A DNA stretch of 64,000 bases from an uncultured Roseburia sp. (GCA_947174805.1 CAMWKH010000001.1:183115-247114), one strand, 5' to 3'; shown: positions 8,150-17,359, counted from the stretch's first letter. Notes: a model not told the origin generated them from the letters alone. Program-made: numbers and translations.

Positions 8150-8166
8150 ATTGGTATAGGATTTTG

Positions 8167-8203
8167 CCGGCAGTTTTTACGATAGGAAAAGCTGCCGGTT
8201 TTT
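8167..8203 (+). terminator. Intrinsic terminator of the obgE-rsfS operon
   Basis: Stem of CCGGCAG (8167-8173) with CTGCCGG (8192-8198), extended inward by T/A pairs, followed by TTTTT at 8199-8203. The minus-strand reading lacks a T run, so it serves the plus-strand operon. Confidence 0.88.
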
Positions 8204-8222
8204 ACATTAAGTGTACTCAAAG

Positions 8223-8846
8223 CTAGAAAAAACGGAATACCCCAAAGACTTTCCCCAAAATCTCCAACTGATCCTTATCCACCACAATAATAGGCTCCAT
8301 TGTATCGTTTTCCGGCTGCAGCCGGTAATGGCCATCCTCTTTATAATAAGTCTTCACCGTGGCGGAATCCTCCACCAAGGCCACTACCATATCCCCGTTG
8401 GAGGCGGTGGACTGCTGTTTTACAAGGATATTGTCCCCGTCAAAAATTCCTGCATTTATCATGCTTTCCCCTTTTACTTTCAACATAAAAGTTTTCTCAT
8501 TGGGCATAAACTCTGTCGGAATGGGAAAATAACTCTCCACATTCTCAGATGCGAGAATCGGTTCTCCAGCGGCAACCCTCCCCACCATAGGAACATTCAC
8601 CACTTCACGCCTTGTGAGGTTAAATGTGTCGTCCATAATCTCGATAGCCCTGGGCTTGGTAGGGTCTCTGCGGATGTATCCGTTTTTCTCCAAGGTCTCT
8701 AAGTGTGAATGGACGGAGGAGGTGGATTTTAAATGAACCGCCTCACAAATCTCCCTCACTGCAGGGGGATAACCTTTGTTTAAGATTTCCTGTTTAATGT
8801 ATTCTAAAATCTCTTTCTGTTTCTGACTGATTTTTCCGTATGACAT
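8223..8846 (-). CDS. lexA: LexA repressor, SOS response
   Basis: Repressor of DNA-damage genes that cleaves itself when stimulated by RecA filaments. The 207-residue protein has an N-terminal winged helix (about 1-70, with AVREICEAVHLKSTSSVHSHL as recognition region) and a C-terminal S24 peptidase domain. The cleavage bond A93-G94 lies in GRVAAGEP, the nucleophile S128 in KGESMI, and the general-base lysine K165 in ATVKTYY. The gene is divergent from a yneA-like gene, as in Bacillus subtilis, and one of the SOS boxes overlaps its own -35 element, so autoregulation is expected. Confidence 0.97.
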   Translation of the reverse strand: MSYGKISQKQKEILEYIKQEILNKGYPPAVREICEAVHLKSTSSVHSHLETLEKNGYIRRDPTKPRAIEIMDDTFNLTRREVVNVPMVGRVAAGEPILASENVESYFPIPTEFMPNEKTFMLKVKGESMINAGIFDGDNILVKQQSTASNGDMVVALVEDSATVKTYYKEDGHYRLQPENDTMEPIIVVDKDQLEILGKVFGVFRFF

Positions 8847-8887
8847 GTAAATCTCCTTCCTGTAAAAACAGATTATAAATTACATTA

Positions 8888-8916
8888 ATCATAACATATC
8901 ACCTAAAAAAAAGCAA
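8888..8916 (-). promoter_or_regulatory. lexA promoter
   Basis: On the minus strand: TTGCTT at 8916-8911, a 17-base spacer, TATGAT at 8893-8888. The -35 element abuts and partly overlaps the LexA-box-like sequence at 8914-8928. Confidence 0.65.
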
Positions 8917-8928
8917 ACAAATATTCCG
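8914..8928. promoter_or_regulatory. LexA box 1 (degenerate)
   Basis: CAAACAAATATTCCG, a degenerate match to the Gram-positive SOS box (CGAACNNNNGTTCG type). It overlaps the lexA -35 region and would mediate autorepression. It is the weakest of the four sites. Confidence 0.45.
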
Positions 8929-8940
8929 AAAATTTGTTCG
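8927..8940. promoter_or_regulatory. LexA box 2
   Basis: CGAAAATTTGTTCG, an imperfect palindrome fitting the CGAAC-N4-GTTCG type, lying between the divergent promoters. Confidence 0.7.
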
Positions 8941-8949
8941 GAAAATGTA

Positions 8950-8978
8950 TTGACAAACTTGTGTTCGGACAATATAAT
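8950..8978 (+). promoter_or_regulatory. Consensus sigma-A promoter of the yneA-like gene
   Basis: TTGACA at 8950-8955, 17-base spacer and TATAAT at 8973-8978, a perfect consensus. Such strength is typical of promoters held off by a tight repressor; LexA boxes 3 and 4 cover it. Confidence 0.88.
8954..8967. promoter_or_regulatory. LexA box 3 within yneA-like promoter
   Basis: CAAACTTGTGTTCG, located between the -35 and -10 elements of the yneA-like promoter, where bound LexA would exclude RNA polymerase. Confidence 0.7.
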
Positions 8979-8983
8979 AAAGT

Positions 8984-8997
8984 CAAACAAATGTTCG
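8984..8997. promoter_or_regulatory. LexA box 4 downstream of yneA-like promoter
   Basis: CAAACAAATGTTCG, just downstream of the -10, near the predicted transcription start. It begins exactly 30 bases after box 3. Confidence 0.7.
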
Positions 8998-9026
8998 GAA
9001 CAAATGATTGCATTTAGGGGGAGCGT

Positions 9027-9353
9027 ATGGGAGATAATCATCTAAAAGAAAAGAAACTTGCTTTTGCTGCAGGAGGGGTGGCAATTATCACTTTAATTTT
9101 GGTTGTAAGCAGTATTTTTACAATGTCGGCCAAGGCGAAAGAAGTTTCATCCGGTTACAAGTATTATACCAGTATTGCAGTGGAGAAGGGGGATACCCTC
9201 TGGGGCATTGCCAGTCATTATATCACGCCGGGGTATTCGGATATCAGCGAATATATCAGCGAAGTAAAAAGTTTAAATCATTTGACGGGAGATGAAATTT
9301 ATGCGGGGGAATATCTCACCATTCCCTATTATTCTGATAATATTTTACAGTAG
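9027..9353 (+). CDS. YneA-like SOS cell-division suppressor, LysM protein
   Basis: A 108-residue membrane-anchored protein: a short cytoplasmic N-terminus, one membrane segment (about residues 15-34) and a C-terminal LysM peptidoglycan-binding domain (about 48-101, with VEKGDTLWGIA and GEYLTIPYY). Size, topology, divergence from lexA and the LexA-box-covered promoter all match YneA of Bacillus, which delays septation during DNA damage. Start ATG at 9027 follows GGGGGAG. Function is inferred from context, since LysM sequences themselves are not diagnostic. Confidence 0.82.
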   Translation: MGDNHLKEKKLAFAAGGVAIITLILVVSSIFTMSAKAKEVSSGYKYYTSIAVEKGDTLWGIASHYITPGYSDISEYISEVKSLNHLTGDEIYAGEYLTIPYYSDNILQ

Positions 9354-9406
9354 TAAAAGTTTATCATTTATCTCCTGCAGCTCTTAGGTGGTTTTACACA
9401 TATTCC

Positions 9407-9435
9407 TTGTTTTTTCTTTAAAAACAGGATATAAT
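9407..9435 (+). promoter_or_regulatory. Promoter of the acyltransferase gene
   Basis: TTGTTT at 9407-9412, 17-base spacer, TATAAT at 9430-9435. The 60-base leader holds a small hairpin (TTCAGGGTAG pairing with CTACCTGAA, 9447-9475) of unknown role. Confidence 0.65.
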
Positions 9436-9497
9436 ATGAATGTTTCAGGGTAGCGGTTCAGCCTACCTGAACAGTTACATTTAAGGAGTGTGAAACC

Positions 9498-10226
9498 ATG
9501 CTAAGATTTCTGTTTGTTATAGTTATGAATTTATTTCGAGCGCCTTATATTATACCTAAAATGCGGAAAGAATCCATGCATCCGGAACGGTATTCTGAGG
9601 AGGAACGCTATAATTTATGCCGTCATGTGGTGCGTCTGATGAAATGTTCCGGTAAGATTCACACAAAGGCTTTCGGCACAGAAAATCTTCCCAAGGAGGG
9701 CGGTTATATTATGTATCCCAACCACCAGGGGAAGTATGATGCACTGGGGATTATTTACACCCACAGACATCCCTGTTCCATTGTTATGGATAAGAAAAAG
9801 AGCAATACGATTTTGGTGAAAGAATTTATCGATCTCTTACAGGGCAAGAGGCTGGAAAAAGATAATGTAAGGCAGGCCCTTGAGATTATTAATGAGGTGG
9901 CTGCAGATGTAGCTAAGGGAAAACGCTATATTTTATTTCCCGAAGGGGGATATGAATTTAACAACCAGAACAAAGTGGCATCCTTTAAGGCCGGCAGCTT
10001 TAAGTCAGCCTTTAAGGCAAAGGCCCCCATTGTTCCGGTTGCATTAATTGACTCTTACAAAGTGTTTAACAGTTTTACTTTTCAGAAAATTACCACGCAG
10101 GTACATTATCTAAAACCTCTCTACTATGAGGACTATAAAAATATGAGAACGGCAGAAGTAGCTCTTTTCGTGGAAAAGCAGATTCAGGAAGTCATTGCGG
10201 CAAACACTGCATTACTTGTCCCGTAA
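9498..10226 (+). CDS. 1-acyl-sn-glycerol-3-phosphate acyltransferase family protein (PlsC-like)
   Basis: Membrane-associated acyltransferase, probably placing the second acyl chain on lysophosphatidic acid in phospholipid synthesis. The 242-residue protein has the catalytic HX4D motif in NHQGKYD (H76, D81) and the glycerol-phosphate-binding FPEGG (147-151), followed by the PIVPVALIDSY block. The N-terminal 15 residues are hydrophobic and likely insert in the membrane. AAGGAG lies 8 bases before the ATG. Its 3' end overlaps the convergent recombinase gene by 15 bases. Confidence 0.9.
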   Translation: MLRFLFVIVMNLFRAPYIIPKMRKESMHPERYSEEERYNLCRHVVRLMKCSGKIHTKAFGTENLPKEGGYIMYPNHQGKYDALGIIYTHRHPCSIVMDKKKSNTILVKEFIDLLQGKRLEKDNVRQALEIINEVAADVAKGKRYILFPEGGYEFNNQNKVASFKAGSFKSAFKAKAPIVPVALIDSYKVFNSFTFQKITTQVHYLKPLYYEDYKNMRTAEVALFVEKQIQEVIAANTALLVP

Positions 10227-11264
10227 ACGGACCACTTTTGCCGCCTGCCTGCGGCGTTCATCAGCCTGAGCGGCGTAGTGTTTCCGGGTGGTATTTACGT
10301 CTTTGTGCCCTAAAACGTCTGCAACCAGGTAAATATCCCCGGTTTCCTGATACAGGGTGGTGCCGTATGTACTTCTCAGTTTGTGGGGAGTTATGTTTTT
10401 TAATGTGGTGACAAGCTGGGAATATTTCTTTACCAGGTTTTCCACCGAGCGCACACTGATTCTTTTTTTCTGCATGGAGAGAAAAAGGGCGTTTGCGTTT
10501 CCTTCAGCCGGAATGACTTTCTCTCTCTCCGACATATAATCCATCAAGGCTTCCGCCACTTCGTCCCCAAAGTATACAATAGATTCATAGCCGCCTTTTC
10601 GGTGAACTTTCAGGCCGTTATTTTTAAAATCCACATCTGTCATATCCAAACCCACACATTCCGATACACGGATTCCTGTGCCAAGAAGCAGTGTCAGCAG
10701 GGCCAAATCCCGCTTTTTTGTCTGGGAATGATACGCCTTTTGTCTTTTTGTTAAATTCTCACCGGATTCCACCTCATCTAAGAGAATAGCCACCTCGTCT
10801 ACATCCAGGCGGACAATGGCTTTTTCATGAAGTTTCGGCATTTTTACCAGTTCCGCAGGGTTACTTTTAATCCGCTCCGTGCGGAAAAAAAAGTTATAAA
10901 AACTTCTAAGGCTGGCAAGTTTACGGGAAATTCCCCGCTCATTATTTGTGTGTTCCATATCGTCTTTCACGTAATATTTTAACCAGTTTAAATATTCTTC
11001 AATATCCTGTGCCTTAATTTCATCTAAGAGTGTAACGGGAAATTCTGTGATATCTTTTTTTCCACAGACAGGATTGTTTTCCTGCATGTATTGAAAAAAA
11101 ATACCCAGATCGTAGGCATAGGCAATTCTGGTACGGGAAGAAGTGGTGGGTTCGATTCCGATAAAAAAGTCCCGGCAGAAATGGGGAAGGGCTTTTAAAT
11201 GTTCCCGCAGTTTCAGTTCATTTTCAATGTTTACTTTCTCATAATAGGCTTTGTCTTTTTTCAT
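10212..11264 (-). CDS. Tyrosine recombinase, XerS/XerC-like
   Basis: A 350-residue site-specific recombinase with the full catalytic set: R199 (GTGIRVSE), K223 (HRKGG), H294 and R297 (HKLRSTYG), H320 (LGHKDV) and nucleophile Y330 (RKHYAA). An N-terminal SAM-like DNA-binding domain covers about 30-130. Its length and domain layout fit single-recombinase XerS-type systems of Firmicutes, so chromosome dimer resolution is plausible; it sits in a housekeeping setting with no mobile-element genes. I found no convincing dif-like site beside it. It starts three bases after ttcA, probably co-transcribed. Confidence 0.85.
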   Translation of the reverse strand: MKKDKAYYEKVNIENELKLREHLKALPHFCRDFFIGIEPTTSSRTRIAYAYDLGIFFQYMQENNPVCGKKDITEFPVTLLDEIKAQDIEEYLNWLKYYVKDDMEHTNNERGISRKLASLRSFYNFFFRTERIKSNPAELVKMPKLHEKAIVRLDVDEVAILLDEVESGENLTKRQKAYHSQTKKRDLALLTLLLGTGIRVSECVGLDMTDVDFKNNGLKVHRKGGYESIVYFGDEVAEALMDYMSEREKVIPAEGNANALFLSMQKKRISVRSVENLVKKYSQLVTTLKNITPHKLRSTYGTTLYQETGDIYLVADVLGHKDVNTTRKHYAAQADERRRQAAKVVRLRDK

Positions 11265-11267
11265 AAT

Positions 11268-12008
11268 CTATTCCTCGCTTTCCGGTTTTACTTTCTGGGG
11301 CCACCCCTCTATCTTTCCATTTAAAATGGCGGTGAACATGCGGTTTTTTACGCCGGGATTTTCCAGATTCAGTTGGCGGAGCAGCTGTTTTACATATTCT
11401 CTTTTTGTAATCCCGTCCTGGGGACAGGGATTTTTCACAGTGGGAAGCTGATATTTATTCTGAAACCCTATGATTTCAGCTTCCGGAACATACATAAGAG
11501 GACGGATTAACGTCAAATCCATACGGTCAAGGTAGGTGACGGGGGAGAAAGAGTGGAAGCGCCCTTCGTAAATCAGGGAGAGCAGCATGGTTTCCACTAT
11601 GTCGTCCTTGTGATGGGCATAGGCGACTTTATTGCATTCTAAAGCCTTGATTTTATCATTTAATGCCCCTTTCCGCATTTTGGCACAGAGAGAACAGGGA
11701 GAGACATCCTTTTTCTCCTCAAAAACAATTTTTGCTATATCGGTATGGAGGATATCGTAGGGGACTTTAAGCTCCTGACATAAGGCTTCGATGGGGCTTA
11801 AGTCAAAGTCTTCAAATCCAAGATGAACCGTTATGGCCCTTAAAGTAAAAGGGATGGGGTAAAACCGCTGCAGATGATTTAGGGCATAAAGCAGGGTTAA
11901 ACTGTCCTTGCCCCCGGAAATGCCCACGGCAATTTTATCATGGGGTTTTATCATCTGGTAGTCATCCACAGCCTTTCGGGTATAACTTAATAATTGCTGT
12001 AACTTCAT
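11268..12008 (-). CDS. ttcA: TtcA family tRNA 2-thiocytidine synthetase
   Basis: PP-loop ATP pyrophosphatase that activates a tRNA base for sulphur transfer, typically cytidine 32. The 246-residue protein has the PP-loop SGGKDS (31-36), the cysteine pair CSLC (C105, C108) and a third cysteine in NPCPQDG (C195), the three ligands of the iron-sulphur cluster in this family. It begins MKLQQLLSYTRKAVDDYQMI, which is typical. Upstream on the minus strand I see no strong promoter; the gene diverges from the pheST T-box. Confidence 0.88.
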   Translation of the reverse strand: MKLQQLLSYTRKAVDDYQMIKPHDKIAVGISGGKDSLTLLYALNHLQRFYPIPFTLRAITVHLGFEDFDLSPIEALCQELKVPYDILHTDIAKIVFEEKKDVSPCSLCAKMRKGALNDKIKALECNKVAYAHHKDDIVETMLLSLIYEGRFHSFSPVTYLDRMDLTLIRPLMYVPEAEIIGFQNKYQLPTVKNPCPQDGITKREYVKQLLRQLNLENPGVKNRMFTAILNGKIEGWPQKVKPESEE

Positions 12009-12138
12009 GTATCAATTTCTCCTTATTGTTTTCTACTGCAAGCAGTAAGAAATGTCATAATCTGTCTGGCAGTTTCCTGCAGCCATAAATAGTTTACCAC
12101 GGGAAGGAGAACTTTTCCACCTGGATTTTCCACAACAG

Positions 12139-12167
12139 TTGACTTTTATTTCTAAATTGTATATAAT
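12139..12167 (+). promoter_or_regulatory. pheST promoter
   Basis: TTGACT at 12139-12144, 17-base spacer, perfect TATAAT at 12162-12167. Transcription would start near 12174, at the base of the T-box leader. Confidence 0.85.
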
Positions 12168-12172
12168 AACCG

Positions 12173-12422
12173 GGACTGAGAAAATGTGTAAGTAGTCGGC
12201 ATCAGCGATTTTCAGAGAGGCATACCTTTGCTGTAAGTATGCCAGTCGCCTGCAGATGAATTTCAGCATTGGAGTCTTCCGTGAAAACTAATCACCTTAG
12301 GATAAGCGGATGTAGTTGCTGCATTAAAGCAAAGTAAAGAGCAGATATTTTACAACATATCTGAAATTGGGTGGTACCGCGATTATTTTCGTCCCATGGC
12401 ATGAGCCATGGGATTTTCTTTT
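12173..12422 (+). promoter_or_regulatory. T-box riboswitch (tRNA-Phe) with terminator
   Basis: A T-box leader of about 250 bases. Stem I runs from about 12185 to 12275, with a probable UUC phenylalanine specifier at 12262-12264. The conserved T-box GGGTGGTACCGCG lies at 12369-12381. The terminator stem CCCATGGC/GCCATGGG (12393-12400 with 12405-12412) is followed by ATTTTCTTTT. Uncharged tRNA-Phe would pair through its CCA end with the T-box bulge, favour the antiterminator and switch on pheS-pheT. The specifier call is supported by the downstream genes more than by a folded model. Confidence 0.93.
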
Positions 12423-12513
12423 ATGCACAGGCCCCCATATGGAATGTTCCACAGGGGCATAGAAAAGGAGTGCAGGGTATACCCCAAAATATTTAGAGAA
12501 AGCAGGGAATAAT

Positions 12514-13560
12514 ATGCAGGACAAAAATGTATTGTCGGAAAATCTTTCCGCATTAAAAGCGAAGATTGAAAACGAACTGGATGTACTGAAAAGTTCAAAA
12601 GAGCTTTACGAATTCAAAAATGTTTATCTGGAAGGCAAGAAGAGTAAAATCAGCGAGCTTATGAAGGAGATGAAAAATCTTGCACCGGAGGAAAAGGCAA
12701 GTTACGGAAAATCTGTAAATGAGTTAAAAGAATGGGCTGTTGGGCGCTTTGCAAATATGGAAAAAAGAGTGAAGGAAATGGAGCTGTCCCACAGGTATGA
12801 GAAGGAGAAAATTGATATTTCCATTCCGGCGGAGCCCGCAAAAATCGGCAATCTCCACCCGGTGACCCTGGTGAAAAACCAGTTGATAGATATTTTCGCA
12901 GGGATGGGCTTTGAAATTTTCGAGGGCAGTGAGATTGAGACGGATTATTATAACTTTACCGCTTTAAACACCCCTCAGGACCATCCGGCCAGGGATATGC
13001 AGGATACCTTTTATCTCTCCCCTGAATTTCTCCTCCGCACCCAGACTTCTGCAGGACAGATTCATGTGATGGAGAAAAAGAAGCCTCCCATTAAGATTTT
13101 ATCCCCGGGGAAAGTGTTCCGCTCAGATGACGACGCCACCCATTCCCCAATGTTTAGCCAAATGGAAGGCCTTGTGGTGGATAAAGGCATTACTTTAAGC
13201 GATTTAAAGGGGATGCTGGATGTGTTTGTACAGAAAGTTTACGGTGAGGGGACGACCACACGTTTAAGGCCCTCCTATTTCCCCTTTACGGAGCCTTCCG
13301 TGGAGGTGGACTGCAGTTGCTTTGCCTGTGGCGGAAAAGGGTGCAGCCTCTGTAAGGGAACCGGATGGATTGAGATTTTAGGTGCCGGGGTCGTAAACAA
13401 AAAAGTGTTGGAAAATTGCGGCATTGATTCTGAGGAGTACAGCGGATTTGCCTTTGGAATCGGTTTGGAGCGCACCGCCATGTTGAAATATGGGATCAAC
13501 AATATCAAGCTTCTGTTTAATTCAGATATACGTGTTTTACAGCAGATCAATGAAAAATAA
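12514..13560 (+). CDS. pheS: Phenylalanyl-tRNA synthetase alpha subunit
   Basis: Catalytic subunit of the class II alpha2-beta2 enzyme that charges tRNA-Phe. The 348-residue protein has an N-terminal coiled-coil arm (about 1-85), then the class II core with motif 1 region [17 protein letters not shown], motif 2 [14 protein letters not shown], and motif 3 [18 protein letters not shown] near the C-terminus. The Cys-rich [18 protein letters not shown] insert is common in Firmicutes PheS. It lies 20 bases before pheT and is controlled by the T-box. Confidence 0.97.
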   Translation: MQDKNVLSENLSALKAKIENELDVLKSSKELYEFKNVYLEGKKSKISELMKEMKNLAPEEKASYGKSVNELKEWAVGRFANMEKRVKEMELSHRYEKEKIDISIPAEPAKIGNLHPVTLVKNQLIDIFAGMGFEIFEGSEIETDYYNFTALNTPQDHPARDMQDTFYLSPEFLLRTQTSAGQIHVMEKKKPPIKILSPGKVFRSDDDATHSPMFSQMEGLVVDKGITLSDLKGMLDVFVQKVYGEGTTTRLRPSYFPFTEPSVEVDCSCFACGGKGCSLCKGTGWIEILGAGVVNKKVLENCGIDSEEYSGFAFGIGLERTAMLKYGINNIKLLFNSDIRVLQQINEK

Positions 13561-13580
13561 AAGAGGAATGGAGGTTTCTT

Positions 13581-16025
13581 ATGATATTACCATTAAGTTG
13601 GCTCAAAGATTATGTTGAGATAGACGTGACACCGGAGGAATTGGAAAAGAAACTTTTTGACGCCGGATTTGAAGTGGAAGAGAAATATGAGTTGGGAAAA
13701 GATATCGATAAAGTCGTGGCAGGGTATGTGGAACAATGTGAACCGATTCCCGATACCCATCTTTGTGTCTGCCAGGTAAACGCCGGAACTTGGGGAAATT
13801 TCCAGGTTTGCTGCGGCGCAGATAATGTGAAAATAGGAGGGAAATTCCCACTGGCACTGGTGGGTGCAACCGTTTATGCCACGGCAAAAGACCATAAAAC
13901 CGTGGAGGGCGTTGCCACGATTAAAAAGGGCAAGCTGCGGGGATATGAATCTTACGGAATGCTCTGTTCCGGCGTGGAACTTGGACTGACAGAAGATTTG
14001 TATCCCGGTGCAGGATACAACGGGCTTTTGGTTCTTCCTGAGGATGCCAAACCAGGGGAGGATGTAAAGCCAATGTTAGGTTTGGATGACTGGATTTTTG
14101 ATATTGCCCTGACAGCAAACAGGCCGGACTGCCAGAGTATTTTAGGTATGGCAAGGGAGGTTGCCGCAGTTTTGGGGAAGGAATTAAAAATGCCTGACAC
14201 AGATTATACGGAGACGGAGGTAAAAAAAGAAGGATTTACCGTTTCCGTGGAGGCACAGGATCTGTGTCCCCGCTATTCGGCACATTATGTATATGATGTG
14301 AAAATTGCACCTTCCCCTGCATGGATGAGACACCGTCTGGCATTGGTGGGAATGGCTTCCATTTCCAATGTGGTGGATATCACAAACTATGTGTTAAAAG
14401 AAATTGGCCAGCCTATGCACGCCTTTGACTGCTCTTACCTGGAAGGGAATAAGATTCAGGTGAGGAGGGCAGAAGAAGGGGAAGAAATTGTCACATTGGA
14501 CGAGCAGGTATACACTATGTCCCCGGCAAACCTGGTAATCTGCGACGGGGTAAAACCAGTGGCCCTGGCGGGGGTTATGGGAGGATTAAACTCAGAGATT
14601 CGGGACACCACAGAAGGGGTTATCTTTGAATCCGCCAAATTTGCCAGGGATAATGTGAGAAAAACTGCCCGCAGCCTGGGAAAAAATACCGACGCCAGCG
14701 CAAGGTATGAGAAAGGGGTGGACGAGTATTCTGTTGTTCTCGGGATGAAACGTGCCCTTCATTTAATGGAGGAGTTGGGATGCGGTAAAATTTCCGGCAC
14801 CCATGTAGATGTCAATACAGGTAACTCCATAGAGCCAACCCCCATGAAGGTAAGTATTCAAAAGGTAAACGGCGTTTTAGGCATTACGGTCCCGGATGAA
14901 GAAATACGAAATATTATGAAGCGGCTTAACTTTAACCCCAAGATAAACGGAGATGAACTTCTCATAGAAGTTCCAGCTTACCGTGAAGACATGCTGCCTC
15001 AGGGGGAGAACGATGTGGAGCGCTATCCGGATGTGGCGGAGGAGGTGATCCGCATGTACGGATATGACCATATTACTTCCACATTTATGCCCTCCGCCCA
15101 GGTAACTATGGGAGGATATACCAACCAGCAGAAAGGGGAGCTTGCATTAAAGAAAACCCTTTGTTCCATGGGAATCCATGAGTGTATGCATTATTCCTTC
15201 TTTTCCCCCTCGGATTTGGATCTCTTGAGATTTCCGGAGGATGCAAAGGAGAGAAATGCCATCCAGATTTTAAATCCCATAAACCAGGATTTATCTCTCA
15301 TGAGAACGACACTGGCCTCATCGATGTTAAATGCAATTTCCAGAAATGAGAAACAGGGTATTTTGGAAGGCAGGCTTTTTGAGACAGCGAAAATATTTGT
15401 GCCGAAATCCCTGCCTTTGACAGAGTATCCACAGGAAAAAAATACCCTGTGCGTGGGAATTTTCGGACAGGAAGAAACATTCTATACTATGAAAGGCATT
15501 GCAGGCACTATTGCAGAGAGCATGGGTATCACCTTTACTTATGAGAAGCGTAAAAAAACTTTCCTTCATCCCTACCAGACAGTTGCAGTATTCTGTCAGG
15601 GAGAGGAGATTGGCTATTTTGGAAAAGTGGCTTACGATATTCAGGATGAACTTGATATGCGTGCCAGCGCATTTTTGATGGAGCTTGATTTGGAACTGCT
15701 GGCAAAATGGTATGGCAGCAAGAGAGTATTTTGTCCCTTGTCCAAATATGGAGAGGAAAAACGGGACCTTGCATTTGTCATGGACAAAGAAATCACCTTT
15801 GGGGAAGTGGAAGAGTGCATCCGGAAAGGGAATAAATACATCAAAGAAATCAAACTATTTGATGTATACGAAGGCGGCCAGATTCCAGCCGGAAAGAAAA
15901 GCATGGCTTACACCGTTACATTTGAGCCAAAAAATGAGGCGTTTGAAGGGGACACAGTGCAAAAGTTTGTGGATAAGATTTGCAAGAACTTAAAGAATGA
16001 GCTGGATATCGATTTAAGAGCTTAA
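13581..16025 (+). CDS. pheT: Phenylalanyl-tRNA synthetase beta subunit
   Basis: Structural, tRNA-binding and editing subunit of PheRS, 814 residues, normal size for Firmicutes. Order of domains: N-terminal segment [19 protein letters not shown]-type tRNA-binding fold (about 40-150), B3/4 editing region (with [10 protein letters not shown] near 280), B5 domain (about 410-490), catalytic-like core (about 500-680) and the C-terminal anticodon-binding FDX-ACB domain ([13 protein letters not shown] to DIDLRA). GGAGG precedes the ATG. It is translated from the T-box-controlled transcript. Confidence 0.97.
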   Translation: MILPLSWLKDYVEIDVTPEELEKKLFDAGFEVEEKYELGKDIDKVVAGYVEQCEPIPDTHLCVCQVNAGTWGNFQVCCGADNVKIGGKFPLALVGATVYATAKDHKTVEGVATIKKGKLRGYESYGMLCSGVELGLTEDLYPGAGYNGLLVLPEDAKPGEDVKPMLGLDDWIFDIALTANRPDCQSILGMAREVAAVLGKELKMPDTDYTETEVKKEGFTVSVEAQDLCPRYSAHYVYDVKIAPSPAWMRHRLALVGMASISNVVDITNYVLKEIGQPMHAFDCSYLEGNKIQVRRAEEGEEIVTLDEQVYTMSPANLVICDGVKPVALAGVMGGLNSEIRDTTEGVIFESAKFARDNVRKTARSLGKNTDASARYEKGVDEYSVVLGMKRALHLMEELGCGKISGTHVDVNTGNSIEPTPMKVSIQKVNGVLGITVPDEEIRNIMKRLNFNPKINGDELLIEVPAYREDMLPQGENDVERYPDVAEEVIRMYGYDHITSTFMPSAQVTMGGYTNQQKGELALKKTLCSMGIHECMHYSFFSPSDLDLLRFPEDAKERNAIQILNPINQDLSLMRTTLASSMLNAISRNEKQGILEGRLFETAKIFVPKSLPLTEYPQEKNTLCVGIFGQEETFYTMKGIAGTIAESMGITFTYEKRKKTFLHPYQTVAVFCQGEEIGYFGKVAYDIQDELDMRASAFLMELDLELLAKWYGSKRVFCPLSKYGEEKRDLAFVMDKEITFGEVEECIRKGNKYIKEIKLFDVYEGGQIPAGKKSMAYTVTFEPKNEAFEGDTVQKFVDKICKNLKNELDIDLRA

Positions 16026-16041
16026 AAGACAGGAGCGTCAT

Positions 16042-16497
16042 ATGAAATTTTTAATACAGCGGGTAAACCACGCCAGCGTCGCAGTGGACGGGGAAGTAAC
16101 AGGTGAAATCGGTTTGGGCTTTCTAGTCCTAATCGGGGTCTCAGAGAGCGACACAAGGGAAATTGCCGATAAAATGATAAAAAAACTGATTGGCCTTCGT
16201 ATATTTGAAGATTTGGAAGGAAAAACGAACCTGGCCCTAAAAGATGTGGGGGGAAGCCTTTTATTGGTTTCCCAGTTTACCCTTTATGCCGACTGTAAAA
16301 AAGGAAACCGGCCTTCTTTCATTCAGGCGGGAAATCCCCAAAAGGCCAACGAATTATATGAATATATCATTCAACAATGCAGAGCCCTGGGATATACTGC
16401 AGCCACCGGAATCTTTGGAGCAGACATGAAAATAAATCTGGAGAATGACGGCCCATTTACAATTATGCTGGATTCCCAGGAACTGCTGGGAATGTAA
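16042..16497 (+). CDS. dtd: D-aminoacyl-tRNA deacylase
   Basis: Hydrolyses D-amino acids wrongly attached to tRNA. The 151-residue protein has the signature [17 protein letters not shown] (catalytic SQxT region) and the C-terminal cross-subunit motif NDGPFTIML, corresponding to the Gly-cisPro motif family block. It begins [19 protein letters not shown], a typical start, with AGGAG upstream. It follows pheT by 16 bases, so it likely shares the T-box-regulated transcript, a sensible pairing of charging and proofreading. Confidence 0.96.
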   Translation: MKFLIQRVNHASVAVDGEVTGEIGLGFLVLIGVSESDTREIADKMIKKLIGLRIFEDLEGKTNLALKDVGGSLLLVSQFTLYADCKKGNRPSFIQAGNPQKANELYEYIIQQCRALGYTAATGIFGADMKINLENDGPFTIMLDSQELLGM

Positions 16498-16614
16498 TTT
16501 ATCCAAAGTTTCTCAGAAAAATCTCTGTGGAAATGGCATAAACTTTTCGTTAAACTATTCTTTTGCGAATAGTTTGTGCAATTCATCTATCTGCCCTGTT
16601 GCCTATCTATAATG

Positions 16615-16670
16615 CAAATAAAGAATCCATGAGAAAAACTATCTCATGGATTCTTTATTTGTATTTTATT
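16615..16670. terminator. Strong terminator with 19-bp perfect stem
   Basis: Arms at 16615-16633 and 16643-16661 are exact reverse complements, with a 9-base loop, followed on the plus strand by TATTTTATTTTATG. It closes the pheST-dtd operon, and because the stem itself is A/T-rich at its base it may also stop the convergent minus-strand gene ending at 16666. Confidence 0.9.
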
Positions 16671-17298
16671 TTATGTTCTGGTCAAATAACTTTCGATATG
16701 CGAGAATCATTTCCACACAGCCGTCAATTCCAAGCTGGCTGCTGTCAAGGCATAAATCATAGCTGCGGGAATCCCCCCATTTTTTGCTGGTATAATAATT
16801 GTAATAGCTTGCCCGTTGTTTATCATTTTTTTGCACAAGATCTTTCGCCTTATTCATGGACAAATCCATTTCTTTGGCAATTCTGTCGGTCCTGTAGTCC
16901 AGCTTTGCGTGTATAAACACATTGAGACACTCTTTGTGGTCCGCCAGAGCGTAATCTGCGCAGCGCCCCACAAATACACAGGATTCTTTCTCTGCAATTT
17001 TCTTTATGGTATCAAACTGTGCCAAAAAGACTTTATGATTTAAAGGCATATCTAAAAATGGCGCAGAGGAATATCCGCCAAATGAATAGGTGTCCATCAC
17101 CAGGGAATACAGAAAACTGTTCGTAGGCTTCTCGTCATGATTTTCAAATATCTCTGTACAAAATCCGCTTTCCTTGGCCGCTTCTGCCAACAGTTCTTTC
17201 CCGTAGCACTTCACTCCAAGTTTTTCTGCCAGGGCAACACCTACATCTTTGCCACCGCTGCCAAATTCTCTTCCGATTGTATAAATTTGATTACCCAT
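16666..17298 (-). CDS. Cytidylate kinase-like family protein
   Basis: A 210-residue P-loop protein of the AAA/cytidylate-kinase-like family common in Clostridia. It begins with the nucleotide-binding loop IGREFGSGGKDVG (about residues 7-19), has VFVGRCADYAL in the centre (a second core strand) and VQKNDKQRASYYNYYTSKKWGD, whose KQRxxYY segment is the lid motif of this family. It is shorter and more divergent than Cmk itself, and its substrate is not established. It has its own promoter inside the end of the pseudouridine synthase gene. Confidence 0.75.
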   Translation of the reverse strand: MGNQIYTIGREFGSGGKDVGVALAEKLGVKCYGKELLAEAAKESGFCTEIFENHDEKPTNSFLYSLVMDTYSFGGYSSAPFLDMPLNHKVFLAQFDTIKKIAEKESCVFVGRCADYALADHKECLNVFIHAKLDYRTDRIAKEMDLSMNKAKDLVQKNDKQRASYYNYYTSKKWGDSRSYDLCLDSSQLGIDGCVEMILAYRKLFDQNIK

Positions 17299-17330
17299 AA
17301 ATCTCCCACCTTTACTTGTATGTTATATAT

Positions 17331-17359
17331 ATTATAAGCCATTGTTTAAGTTCTGTCCA
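17331..17359 (-). promoter_or_regulatory. Promoter of cytidylate-kinase-like gene
   Basis: Minus strand: TGGACA at 17359-17354, 17-base spacer, TATAAT at 17336-17331. The -35 lies inside the last codons of the pseudouridine synthase gene. Confidence 0.7.

Noticed and set aside
8211..8702. 163-codon plus-strand open frame across lexA
   Set aside because: Entirely antisense to LexA with all catalytic residues in place; no ribosome-binding site or promoter.
12112..12135. Two DnaA-box-like TTTTCCAC sequences upstream of the pheS promoter, and a similar one near 45329
   Set aside because: Single-mismatch boxes of this kind occur by chance in A/T-rich spacers, and there is no dnaA/dnaN context or A/T-rich unwinding region to suggest an origin.
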